Source: Bacteroidia bacterium (GTDB lineage: Bacteria; Bacteroidota; Bacteroidia; B-17B0; Aurantibacillaceae). From it: a stretch of 64,000 nt of DNA. Under the pieces are notes generated by a model. It was not told the origin of the DNA, ran no database searches, and saw only the letters and a list, made by a program, of their open reading frames with translations. Made by a program: the position numbers and the translations under genes. Shown here piece by piece: positions 26,634-36,074 of the stretch; positions within the stretch are counted from its first letter, which is position 1; each line of letters opens with the position of its first letter. Where the stretch lies: the NCBI GenBank assembly GCA_016787785.1, contig JAEUTO010000002.1:27408-91407 (forward strand). Direction: 5' to 3'.

Positions 26634-27764
26634 TTAATAACTAATATTTGCTTTTATGATAATAAAGGTCTTGTCATCGGTATAAGGCACCATTTCAACT
26701 TCTATTTTATTTTTGCTTTTTATTCTTATGTCAATAAATCCTAGTCCCGCGCCTTGTTTTACTTCATTGTGATCTAACATAATGGTTTCAAGATACAATT
26801 TTTCAATAGCTGCATCATCTAACGAATTTACAAAATCGATCTTTTTTATTAAAGCATCTATTTTAAAGTTCTCAATATAGTTACCTGTAATAAGCGAACA
26901 CACGTTATTATTATCGGCAACCATAAATAAACCCGGTCGTTCATCGCTACTATTAATACCGGCCGCATGGTAGCTTATGTTTTGAAGTAACTCTATCATA
27001 ATAGCCACCGATGTTTTTTTGAATTCAAATTTTTCGGTTAGGTAAATACTACCCTCAGCCATTGATAACAAACTTCTCACGTTTTCGTGTTTGAACTGGC
27101 CCTGGAAAAAGATCTTTAAATTATTTTCAGTTACAGCTTTATGAACACTTTTAACTATTTCGTGGTTGTGCTTTTCAATTTCAGAATTCTCATGCGGTTG
27201 TGCATCTGTAATTTTTGATTGGAAATAAAAATAGGAGTTCTTATCATCAATTTTATCAAAATCATATTGCAGTTTGTTACCACTCTTCCTCACCATCTCG
27301 ATAAGACCAAGACCCGCGCCGCCTTTCTCAGAAAAACCCCCTGCACTTAAAACTTCCTTTTGGTAGTCTTTTAATTCATCGGCACTCATAGAATTTACTT
27401 TATCTAATTTTTCGGAAAGCGGTTTAATATGATTGTTTTCTATTGCATTTCCAGAGCCTACCAGGTATCCGCCCAAAAATTTATGAATAGAAAAGAAGCC
27501 ATCCATTAAACGCGCGTCTTTACTGCTTCCCTGGTGCCTGGTAATATTTTGAAGCGACTCAACAATAATAAAATATACCTTTTTTTTGATCTTTAAGCTC
27601 TCACTCTCAACATCCATATTGGTTTCGGCAAGGGCCAATATACGTTCAGTTAGGTCGTTGGTGAAGTCGCCATTATATGCATAGTTTAATTGATAATGAT
27701 TTAGTACTCTAAATAATTCGGCTATAGACGAATATTTTCCGCTATTAGTTATCTGCATAATCAA
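26634..27764 (-). CDS. Tandem SiaB-like kinase (two fused DUF6272 ATPase domains)
   Basis: A 376-residue protein made of two copies of a GHKL-like kinase domain of the SiaB/DUF6272 type, about 1-190 and 195-376. The N-box-like helix is YFIIVESLQNITRHQG (Glu69, Asn73) in the first half and IMIELLQNISYHAAG (Glu258, Asn262) in the second. The glycine-rich ATP lid is GGAGLGLIEM (148-157) and QGAGLGFIDI (337-346). Both halves keep these residues, so neither looks dead. The known SiaB is a single domain about half this length. It is the upstream gene of the pair with the SiaC-like protein, which it would phosphorylate. Alternative ATG two codons in. Confidence 0.82.
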   Translation of the reverse strand: MIMQITNSGKYSSIAELFRVLNHYQLNYAYNGDFTNDLTERILALAETNMDVESESLKIKKKVYFIIVESLQNITRHQGSSKDARLMDGFFSIHKFLGGYLVGSGNAIENNHIKPLSEKLDKVNSMSADELKDYQKEVLSAGGFSEKGGAGLGLIEMVRKSGNKLQYDFDKIDDKNSYFYFQSKITDAQPHENSEIEKHNHEIVKSVHKAVTENNLKIFFQGQFKHENVRSLLSMAEGSIYLTEKFEFKKTSVAIMIELLQNISYHAAGINSSDERPGLFMVADNNNVCSLITGNYIENFKIDALIKKIDFVNSLDDAAIEKLYLETIMLDHNEVKQGAGLGFIDIRIKSKNKIEVEMVPYTDDKTFIIIKANISY

Positions 27765-27915
27765 TCAAACATACAATAATATTGCAAATTATAAAAATTA
27801 AGTTGTAAAAAGAGGCTTTTTTGAGCTCAGCTTGGTTTCTATGCTTCGTAAGCCCAAAATCGCCTAAATCCATCTAAAAAAATTAAATTTATTATTAATT
27901 ACCTAATTGATTAAT

Positions 27916-27923
27916 TATATTTG
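27916..27923 (+). promoter_or_regulatory. -7 promoter element TATATTTG for the giant exported protein
   Basis: Perfect TAnnTTTG match 16 bases before the ATG at 27940. It rules out the longer reading frame that starts at 27907. Confidence 0.55.
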
Positions 27924-27939
27924 GTTAAATAATTTACTT

Positions 27940-30900
27940 ATGCTTTTCGGGTTCAAAAAACAATTGCTGCTTATAGCTTTCTTCCTTCTATCTTTTTCTG
28001 GCTATTCTCAAAAGGGCAGTCAATTATCAAACGATACTGTAAAATTTATAAATGACTTAAACAATTATTTTATTGAAAACACTTCCAACAGACTGGAGGC
28101 TGAAACCTACATGCGAACCTTTGCCAGGTATTGGGAAGAGAATTATATAGCCGGTTATTACAAAGAAGCAACAATTAAGATCTGTAATTTAATGGCTGGT
28201 AAGCGGCTTAAACCGGTACCTTTTATTACCGGTTACTTTACCGCTCTTTACACTGCACTTGAAAAAAAATTACCTGCCGAAACTTTCCAAAACTGGCATT
28301 TATGCTTAACCAAGATCCTTACAAAAAAGTCAACAGTAGGCGTTCAGGATCTTATTGTTTTGGGCGAGAATATGTTTAGGTACAATGCATTTTACAAAAC
28401 ACCTTCTTACATTTATTACTCATATCAGCCAAACTATAAATTTGATTACGATACCATACCAAAAATTATTTTTAAGGATATAACGCTAATAGGTGTAAAT
28501 CCGCGCGGGGATAGCATTGCTGTTGAAGAAACAAGCGGAATTTTTTATCCTAGCGTTGGCAATTTTGTTGGAAAAAGTGGTAAAATAAGTTGGGAGCGCT
28601 GCGGTCTTGATAAAGAAGTTTATGCTACCATAAAACGTTACACCATTGATTGTAAAACCGGCAATTATGCCAGTGATACAGCTACGTTTATAGGTAAACA
28701 GTTTTTTGATAAAGCACAGATTGGTCGTTTCTCAGACAGGATAATAACAGAAAATGGCGAATTAACCTACCCGCGTTTTGACTCCTACAGTAAACGTTTG
28801 GTTGTAAAAAATATTTATCCCGATGTAGATTATGATGGCGGCTTTGGTATGCGCGGACCAAAATTTGTAGGTTCGGGAACTAATAGCAATCCTGCCCGTA
28901 TTATTTTTAAAAGGAACAGCGTAAAATTTTTAGAGATAAGCGCGCGCTCTTTTGGTATGAGCAAAGACCGGATAGTTGCCAACCCGGGAACCGTAAAATT
29001 TTTCCTTAATAAAGACACTATTTACCATCCCGGCTTAAGTTTTACTTATCAGGTAGATAAACGATTAGTAACTATTTTAAGAGGCGAAGACGGTTTACAA
29101 AAAACCCCTTTCTCAAATTCATTTCACAAATACGATATGTATTTTGAACAAATACTTTGGAAAGTAGATGAACCTTTAATGGCCTTTAATTTTTTACCAA
29201 ATAATTTCCAGGGCGAAGCTTATTTTGAATCGACTGATTTTTACACAAGATCTAAAGCAGAAAGTATAAGGGGTAATGAAACAGTTAGCCCTATTACAAA
29301 AATGATAGAATACTACAATTCGAATGACAAACCTGCTCAATTTACTACTGTTGACTTTGCTAAGCATATTAAATTTTTAGCAGTAGATCTACGACCGATC
29401 ATTTTTAAGATGGCCATTTACGGTTTAATATATTATGATCCGGAAACAGATATGATAAAAGTAAGGCAGCGTTTATTTGATTACGCCGATAACTTAAAAC
29501 ACAAACATGATTATGATATTATCACATTACACTCCGTTACTCAAACAAAAAATTCTTCAACAAAAGGTTACGACACAGCCACAATAGTTAAAGATAATGC
29601 TACTTTAAACTTACTTAATTATGATCTAACCGTTCGCGGTGTTAAGCAGGTTTTATTAAGTGATACCCAAAAAGTTTTTATGTTCCCAAAAAACGGAGAG
29701 GTTGTATTAAAAAAGAACAGGCAAATAGATTTTAACGGAACACTCTCTTCCGGAAAGTTTGAATTTATTGGAAAAGATTTTGTGTTCGATTACGACGAGT
29801 TTAAAGTAAAAATGAAAACCATCGACTCAATTAAAATTTATGTTGAAGCGTTTGAACCTGACATTAATGGAAATATTCCTTTCAAAAAAGTACAAACCTT
29901 AATTGAAAATGTAAATGGCGAGTTGCGTATTGACGCGCCTAAAAATAAAAGCGGCTGGGGCCGTGCTCCTACCTTCCCGTCGTTTCAAAGCTTTAAAGAG
30001 AGCTATGCCTTCTACGATAAGCGTTCTATTTTTAAAGGCGTTTATGGTAAAGATAAATTCTATTTTAAGCTCGATCCTTTTGCTATTGATAGTTTGGATA
30101 ACTTTAGGAATGAAGGGCTGCGCTTTGACGGAACATTTTCGTCTGCAGGAATTTTTCCATCGTTTAGGGAAGTGTTAACCTTACAAAAAGATTACTCTCT
30201 CGGATTTATTCGCCAAACACCTGAAGGTGGATTTCCTGTTTATGGTGGTAAAGGTAATTTCAACGCAGAAATCAGGTTAAGTAATAAAGGCTTACGTGGC
30301 GGCGGAGATCTTAATTTTAGTTCAAGCATGTCCAAGGTGCCGGATATCATATTTTTTCCGGATAGTGCAAATGGTAATGCCAATACCTTTGATGTGAAAG
30401 AAGGCGATTCACCTGAATTTCCAACAGCGCATGGCGATACAGTACGCTTACACTTTATGCCCTATTCAAATCTGCTGCAGGCATTTGACATTAGAAAACC
30501 GTTTATTGCTTATAAAGAAAAAGCAGAGTTTAGAGGTAGGTTTGATCTAACATATAAAGAACTTACCGGCAATGGAAAAGTAGATTTTGAAAAAGCAGAT
30601 CTTAGTTCGGGTAAAATATTATTTGTGAAGCGACGGTTCTTTAGTGATACCGCAAATTTCCACTTAAAAGCATTTAATGAGGATGGATTTACGTTTAGTA
30701 CCGTTAACGTAAATGCAAAAATAGATTTCGACCAGCGGATAGGTGATTTTATTACAAATGGAGAAGGTTCTTACGTGAAGTTTGATAAGAATAAATACAT
30801 CGCTTTTATGGACCGTTTTAAATGGTACATGGATTCCGAGGAAATGGAATTGGGCGATACTCAGAAAAAAATTGACACTGAAGCCGCCGAAAAAGGTCTA

Positions 30901-32475
30901 GATCTAGAAGGTCCGGAATTTATTAGTGTACATCCTAATCAGGATTCGTTACGCTTTTTTGCTCCGGGCGCCAAATACAATCTAAAAAAATACATCATCA
31001 AATGTAAGAATGTGCCTTATATTAATGTTGCCGATGCAAGAATGTTCCCCAATAATGGAGACGTAACTATTTTTAAGAACGCTGTGATGGATACACTTAG
31101 AAACTCGTCTATCCTTGCGAATACGGTTACAAAATTCCACACGATCAGAAATACAACTACCAATATTTTTGGAAGAAGAAGTTATCTGGCTTCGGGTGAA
31201 TATCAATATTTAGATGAGAACGAAAAACCGTACCTCATCAAATTCAACACTATCCGCCCCGATACAACAGGCCAAACTATCTCCGAAGGTTTGATCGATG
31301 AAAAAGAAAAATTTCAGTTCAATGATCATTTTAGCTTTGCAGGTAAGGTTTATTTATTTGCCACCAACGAATTTTTATTCTACGAAGGGGGAACTAAAAT
31401 TGTAAACAATTGTAAAAAGATCGGTAAATCTTATTTGCAATTTACCGGTGAGATCAATCCAAAAGATATCCAGATCCCTATTCCGAAAAAAGCATTGGAT
31501 GTTAAAGGCGCTGCTGTTGGTACCGGTTTATTTTATAATCAGGATACGAACATGGTTTACGCTGCCTTCTTATCGTTACAAGGTGCAAGAAGCGCTAAAG
31601 ATGTAATTGAGGCCGACGGTATTTTAACTTACGATAAAGAAAATGAGATGTACGAGATCTCAAACAAAGAAAAATTATTAGAAATGAGTCTGCCGGGTAA
31701 TTACGTAAGTTTAAATACAGGCAACTGCGAAATTTATACCGAGGGAAGTTATAACATTAGCAATGATCTTGGCCAGGTAAAATTAAAAAGTGTTGGTAAT
31801 GCAAAATACAATACAGTAAAAGATAGTATTAATTTTAATTTAATGCTTGTAGTAGATTTCTTTTTTGAGGGAAGCGCTATTCGTAAAATGGCAAAAGATT
31901 TTGAGTTGTATTTAGGAAGTTTAAATCCAACACCGTTCGAAGGCGATCTTTTTAATCACGGTTTGATCGAGATCTTAGGAAAAGATAAAGGTGACAGGGC
32001 ACTTTCTGAATTGAATTTATACGGTAACTATAAAAAATTTCCGGATGAGTTGGAAAAGAATATAGTATTTAACGATGTAAAAATGAGTTATAACCGCGAA
32101 GCAAAAGCATATTTATCTGAAGGCAAAATGCTGGGCGTAGGTAATATTCAAAAAACGGAGATCTTCCGTTACATGACCGGAAAAATTCAAATTAAAAAAC
32201 AAAGAGGTAAAGATCTTTTAGATATTTATATTGAAGCTGATCCAAATACCTGGTATTATTTTACTTACTATAACGGAACAATGTTGGCCGTTAGCAGCAA
32301 CGAGCAGTTTAACAAGGATGTGAAAGAGTTAAAAAGTAAAAGTAAAAAAATGGATGTGGATAAAGGCCCGTCCTACCGTTTTGATGCTACCTCGGTTAAA
32401 AAGAAAGACGACTTTTTAAGAAAGATGAAGCAAATTGGCGCAATGAACGAGGAAGAAGAAAAGAAAGAAGATTAA
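27940..32475 (+). CDS. Giant exported protein of unknown function
   Basis: A 1511-residue protein with a signal peptide (MLFGFKKQLLLIAFFLLSFSG, cleavage near YSQ). I do not recognise a named domain. The mature part looks beta-rich and repetitive in style: long runs of alternating hydrophobic/polar residues with frequent aromatic and Gly turns, for example in about 560-1000. It resembles the LptA/LptD-like or AsmA-like beta-structures in texture only, and I cannot show that. It has no T9SS sorting domain, the C-terminus is highly charged (KKKDDFLRKMKQIG...EEEEKKED), and no lipobox is seen, so it may be periplasmic or outer-membrane associated. The ABC transporter gene follows after 58 bases and may share the transcript. 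Confidence 0.75.
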   Translation: MLFGFKKQLLLIAFFLLSFSGYSQKGSQLSNDTVKFINDLNNYFIENTSNRLEAETYMRTFARYWEENYIAGYYKEATIKICNLMAGKRLKPVPFITGYFTALYTALEKKLPAETFQNWHLCLTKILTKKSTVGVQDLIVLGENMFRYNAFYKTPSYIYYSYQPNYKFDYDTIPKIIFKDITLIGVNPRGDSIAVEETSGIFYPSVGNFVGKSGKISWERCGLDKEVYATIKRYTIDCKTGNYASDTATFIGKQFFDKAQIGRFSDRIITENGELTYPRFDSYSKRLVVKNIYPDVDYDGGFGMRGPKFVGSGTNSNPARIIFKRNSVKFLEISARSFGMSKDRIVANPGTVKFFLNKDTIYHPGLSFTYQVDKRLVTILRGEDGLQKTPFSNSFHKYDMYFEQILWKVDEPLMAFNFLPNNFQGEAYFESTDFYTRSKAESIRGNETVSPITKMIEYYNSNDKPAQFTTVDFAKHIKFLAVDLRPIIFKMAIYGLIYYDPETDMIKVRQRLFDYADNLKHKHDYDIITLHSVTQTKNSSTKGYDTATIVKDNATLNLLNYDLTVRGVKQVLLSDTQKVFMFPKNGEVVLKKNRQIDFNGTLSSGKFEFIGKDFVFDYDEFKVKMKTIDSIKIYVEAFEPDINGNIPFKKVQTLIENVNGELRIDAPKNKSGWGRAPTFPSFQSFKESYAFYDKRSIFKGVYGKDKFYFKLDPFAIDSLDNFRNEGLRFDGTFSSAGIFPSFREVLTLQKDYSLGFIRQTPEGGFPVYGGKGNFNAEIRLSNKGLRGGGDLNFSSSMSKVPDIIFFPDSANGNANTFDVKEGDSPEFPTAHGDTVRLHFMPYSNLLQAFDIRKPFIAYKEKAEFRGRFDLTYKELTGNGKVDFEKADLSSGKILFVKRRFFSDTANFHLKAFNEDGFTFSTVNVNAKIDFDQRIGDFITNGEGSYVKFDKNKYIAFMDRFKWYMDSEEMELGDTQKKIDTEAAEKGLDLEGPEFISVHPNQDSLRFFAPGAKYNLKKYIIKCKNVPYINVADARMFPNNGDVTIFKNAVMDTLRNSSILANTVTKFHTIRNTTTNIFGRRSYLASGEYQYLDENEKPYLIKFNTIRPDTTGQTISEGLIDEKEKFQFNDHFSFAGKVYLFATNEFLFYEGGTKIVNNCKKIGKSYLQFTGEINPKDIQIPIPKKALDVKGAAVGTGLFYNQDTNMVYAAFLSLQGARSAKDVIEADGILTYDKENEMYEISNKEKLLEMSLPGNYVSLNTGNCEIYTEGSYNISNDLGQVKLKSVGNAKYNTVKDSINFNLMLVVDFFFEGSAIRKMAKDFELYLGSLNPTPFEGDLFNHGLIEILGKDKGDRALSELNLYGNYKKFPDELEKNIVFNDVKMSYNREAKAYLSEGKMLGVGNIQKTEIFRYMTGKIQIKKQRGKDLLDIYIEADPNTWYYFTYYNGTMLAVSSNEQFNKDVKELKSKSKKMDVDKGPSYRFDATSVKKKDDFLRKMKQIGAMNEEEEKKED

Positions 32476-32533
32476 TTTTTTAATACATTGAATAAAAAAT
32501 AAAAATTATTAATTTAATGCCCTGTTTTAATTT

Positions 32534-35500
32534 ATGAGTGAGGAAATACTAAGGGCTTTAATGCAGTTGTTTGCCATTATTGCAAAACAAGATGACGGAA
32601 GTGGTGAGTCTGAGCGCAACTTCGTACGTTCATTTTTAGCCTTTCAATTAAACAAAACTAAAACAGAGGAGTACCTTGCTCTTTACGATAGTTATTTAAT
32701 TGGTAAAGAGGAGAAACCTGCTAAAGAAGGGGAAGAAAATCCTGCGCCAAGAAAGCGGAAACTTACCTCTGTTTCTGACTCTTTAAAAACACTTACCATT
32801 TGTCTTAAAATAAACAAAACTCTTGCGCAAAAACAAAAAGTAATTGTTTTGGTGCGGTTATATGAATTATTAAAGGCCAACAACTCATTTACCGAGCAAC
32901 GCGTTGAGATCATTAATACAGCGGCGGAAACATTTAATATACCGGAAGAAGAACGACGCGCTGTTGAAACGTTCTTTACGCATGCAAACATTCCGGATGA
33001 TATAGCCCAACACTTTGTAATTATTGATGATAACGCTGACAAAACAACAAAAGCAAATCACATACACTCCGAAGGATTAGATGGCGAAATTCTTACGATT
33101 CGTTTTCCGAGCGTCAACTTGTTATTTACCAGTTACACCGGTAATAACGAGCTAAATATTAATGGTATCCCTGTTAATCAATCCATTGTTTATTTATTAG
33201 CACCGGGCAGTACTATCCGGGTTCCCAGAGGCACTATCTATTACTCCGACATCGTTGAGAATTTTCTTGATAAAACGCAAACCAATAAATTAAGTTTTGT
33301 TGTTGAGAATCTGGAATATAAATTTCCGGGCGGAAAAATTGGTTTAAGAGATATTAATATTTCCGAATCGCACAGCGCGTTGGTTGGAATTATGGGCGCC
33401 AGCGGCGCCGGTAAAACAACTTTATTAAACGTACTTTCGGGCATTGAAACACCAAGCGCCGGAAGCATTCGCATTAACGGTTTAGATGTTACCAAAGATA
33501 AAACGCAAATTAAAGGTTTAATAGGCTACATTTCGCAAGACGATCTTTTAATTGAAGAGTTAACGGTATATCAAAATCTTTATATAAACGCGCAGCTTTG
33601 TTTTAAAGACAAAACTGCCGAAGAATTAAAAGAGGTTGTATTAAGAACTTTGGAGAATTTAGGCTTGCTGGAAACCAAAGATATTATTGTTGGGAACGCG
33701 CTTAATAAAAAAATAAGCGGTGGGCAGCGCAAGCGCCTGAACATTGCGTTAGATCTTATACGCGAGCCGGCTATTTTGTTTGTTGATGAACCAACTTCAG
33801 GTTTGTCATCGCGCGATTCCGAAAACGTAATGGACCTTTTAAAAGAGCTTTCGTTAAAAGGCAATTTAATTTTTGTGGTTATACATCAACCTTCGTCCGA
33901 CATTTTTAAAATGTTCGATAAGATCTGTGTATTGGATGTTGGTGGTTATAATATTTATTATGGAAATCCTGTTGAGGCGGTAATGTATTTTAAAGAAGCT
34001 GCCAACCATGTTAATTGTGATGTGGGTGAATGTGAGCTTTGTGGTAACGTAAATCCAGAATTGATCTTTAATATTTTAGAGAGCCAGGAGGTAGATGAGT
34101 ACGGAAATTATACCGGCAATAGAAAAGTACAACCGGAAGAATGGCACAGCGCATTTAAAACAAATGTAAAGTTTCCTGACTTTAAAGAAGTAAAAGACAA
34201 GATCTTTAACTCGTTTAAGATTCCGGGTATATTAAAACAATTACTTGTATTTATTAAACGCGATCTTCTTTCTAAAATAGGTAACAAACAGTATTTACTC
34301 ATCAATTTTTTAGAAGCCCCGGTGCTTGCAGCCCTGCTGTCGTTTGTAATACGTTACACTTCGCGCGTAAAAGGCTCAGAGTATATTTTTAGAGAAAATG
34401 ATAATGTACCGGCATATATTTTTATGTGCGTTATTGTTATGCTATTCATTGGCTTAACTGTTAGTGCCGAAGAAATATATAAAGATCGCAAGATCTTAAA
34501 GCGTGAGCGTTTTTTAAATCTTAGTCCATTTGCCTATTATCTTTCCAAGGTTAAAATACTATTTGTTATTTCTGCCCTTCAAAGTTTGTTGTTTGTTTTA
34601 ATTGGCAATTATATTATTGAATTAAAAGGCATGAATGTACAATGCTGGTTTATGCTGTTTACGGTAGCCTGCTCCGCTAATTTAATTGGTTTAAATATTT
34701 CAAGCGCTTTTAACTCCGCGGTAACAATTTACATTTTAATTCCCCTTTTAATTATTCCACAACTAATTTTAGGCGGCGCCATGTTTACATATGATAAGTT
34801 AAATTCCGCTATTGGTGGTGGTTCCGGCGTTCCGTATATCGCAAGTATGATGCCTTCGCGCTGGGCCTATGAAGGTTTAATGGTGCAACAATTCAGATAT
34901 AATAATTATGAAGAACCTTTCTTTGATTTTGACAAGAACATTAGTCAGATAAATAATAAAATGACCTATTATATTCCAGAGTTGGTGCAAATAAGTACGG
35001 ATGCTTTAAGACTATCAAAAGAAAAAGATGCCAAGTCTCAGGCTGAACTAAAAGAAAAGATCAACATTATTCGTAATGAATTACAACGCGAAGCTAAAAT
35101 AAACAAAGACGTTGTGTTTAATGATATGGCATTTTTAACGCCAAAAAAATACTCTAATATTACTTTCGAAAATCTTAATAATCATTTTTTACGCTTAAAC
35201 CGTTATTATAATTTTCAGTTTATTCGTTACGATCTAAAAAGAAACCTAAAACTTTCAAGTTTGGTAGATAGTAAAGAAGGACAAGAAAGGTTTCAGCGAA
35301 TAAAAAATAAATATGCCAACGAGTATTTAGAGGATGTGGTAAGGAAGGAATATGTGAAAAATAAATATATTGTTGAAAATGAACATCTAAACCAACAATT
35401 GGACCCCATTTATATAAACCCGCCAAATCAGTATATTTCCTATAATATTCACTTTTTTTCGCCCCATAAGTACCTTTTTGGCAAGGAAATAAGCACTTTT

Positions 35501-35602
35501 TGGTTCAATTCGGTAGTAATTTGGTGCATTTCCCTGGCGTTGTTTATTCTTTTATATTTTGAAGTTCTTAAAAAAGCATTAAATTTGTTTAGCAAACACT
35601 AG
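32534..35602 (+). CDS. TerB-like/ABC transporter fusion (ABCG-like half-transporter)
   Basis: A 1022-residue fusion. About 1-150 is a helical TerB-like domain (ALMQLFAIIAKQDDGSGESER). About 180-245 is a beta-rich linker. The ABC ATPase covers about 255-500: Walker A GASGAGKTT (about 286-294), signature ISGGQRKR (about 395), Walker B ILFVDEPTSG (about 415) and a switch His in IHQPSS. A Cys cluster (CDVGECELCG) follows near 495. The C-terminal ABC2-type membrane part has about six segments, with a long soluble loop between the fifth and sixth (about 760-990), as in eukaryotic ABCG proteins. ATPase precedes membrane domain, so it is a half-transporter that probably dimerises. Cargo unknown. Confidence 0.85.
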   Translation: MSEEILRALMQLFAIIAKQDDGSGESERNFVRSFLAFQLNKTKTEEYLALYDSYLIGKEEKPAKEGEENPAPRKRKLTSVSDSLKTLTICLKINKTLAQKQKVIVLVRLYELLKANNSFTEQRVEIINTAAETFNIPEEERRAVETFFTHANIPDDIAQHFVIIDDNADKTTKANHIHSEGLDGEILTIRFPSVNLLFTSYTGNNELNINGIPVNQSIVYLLAPGSTIRVPRGTIYYSDIVENFLDKTQTNKLSFVVENLEYKFPGGKIGLRDINISESHSALVGIMGASGAGKTTLLNVLSGIETPSAGSIRINGLDVTKDKTQIKGLIGYISQDDLLIEELTVYQNLYINAQLCFKDKTAEELKEVVLRTLENLGLLETKDIIVGNALNKKISGGQRKRLNIALDLIREPAILFVDEPTSGLSSRDSENVMDLLKELSLKGNLIFVVIHQPSSDIFKMFDKICVLDVGGYNIYYGNPVEAVMYFKEAANHVNCDVGECELCGNVNPELIFNILESQEVDEYGNYTGNRKVQPEEWHSAFKTNVKFPDFKEVKDKIFNSFKIPGILKQLLVFIKRDLLSKIGNKQYLLINFLEAPVLAALLSFVIRYTSRVKGSEYIFRENDNVPAYIFMCVIVMLFIGLTVSAEEIYKDRKILKRERFLNLSPFAYYLSKVKILFVISALQSLLFVLIGNYIIELKGMNVQCWFMLFTVACSANLIGLNISSAFNSAVTIYILIPLLIIPQLILGGAMFTYDKLNSAIGGGSGVPYIASMMPSRWAYEGLMVQQFRYNNYEEPFFDFDKNISQINNKMTYYIPELVQISTDALRLSKEKDAKSQAELKEKINIIRNELQREAKINKDVVFNDMAFLTPKKYSNITFENLNNHFLRLNRYYNFQFIRYDLKRNLKLSSLVDSKEGQERFQRIKNKYANEYLEDVVRKEYVKNKYIVENEHLNQQLDPIYINPPNQYISYNIHFFSPHKYLFGKEISTFWFNSVVIWCISLALFILLYFEVLKKALNLFSKH

Positions 35603-35637
35603 TTCCGGGTTACAAACATTAAAACAATTATTTTTTT

Positions 35638-36048
35638 ATGAAGACAAAATTATTCCTTGGATTTAGCTTAATTATTTTGAGCTGTTATGTAAAAGCGCAA
35701 TGCGTTTCTGATAACTGCAACTCTAAACTGGGAACTTTTACCTATTTAAAAACAATTTATATTGATAATACAAAATTGCAGGATAAACCAAATATGGTTA
35801 CCTATTTATTCAGCAAAGGCTCAACTTATATGGTGTTATGTTGCGATCAGGCAATAAAAGGCAGCCGTTTAATTGTAAATGTTTACGACAAAGACAAAAA
35901 TTTAATTGCTACAAACAAATTAAAAAAGAAAGTTTATCCTTCTATTCAATATCCTTGTAGTGCTACAGGAATTTATTATATAGAATCTTTTTATGAAGAC
36001 TCTAAAGATCCTTGTGGTGTTAATATATTAGGCTTCACAAAATCTTAA
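35638..36048 (+). CDS. Hypothetical secreted Cys-rich protein
   Basis: A 136-residue exported protein, unrecognised. Signal peptide about 1-20 (ending VKAQ). Six cysteines in the mature part (CVSDNC, LCCD, PCSATG, PCGVN) suggest disulfides, and the pattern of beta strands (FTYLKTIYID, GSTYMVLCC, RLIVNVYDKD) fits a small beta-sandwich. It lies 35 bases after the TerB-ABC gene, so it may be co-expressed. No T9SS domain or lipobox. Function unknown. Confidence 0.6.
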   Translation: MKTKLFLGFSLIILSCYVKAQCVSDNCNSKLGTFTYLKTIYIDNTKLQDKPNMVTYLFSKGSTYMVLCCDQAIKGSRLIVNVYDKDKNLIATNKLKKKVYPSIQYPCSATGIYYIESFYEDSKDPCGVNILGFTKS

Positions 36049-36074
36049 TCTTCTCTTATTTTACAAAAAACAGT

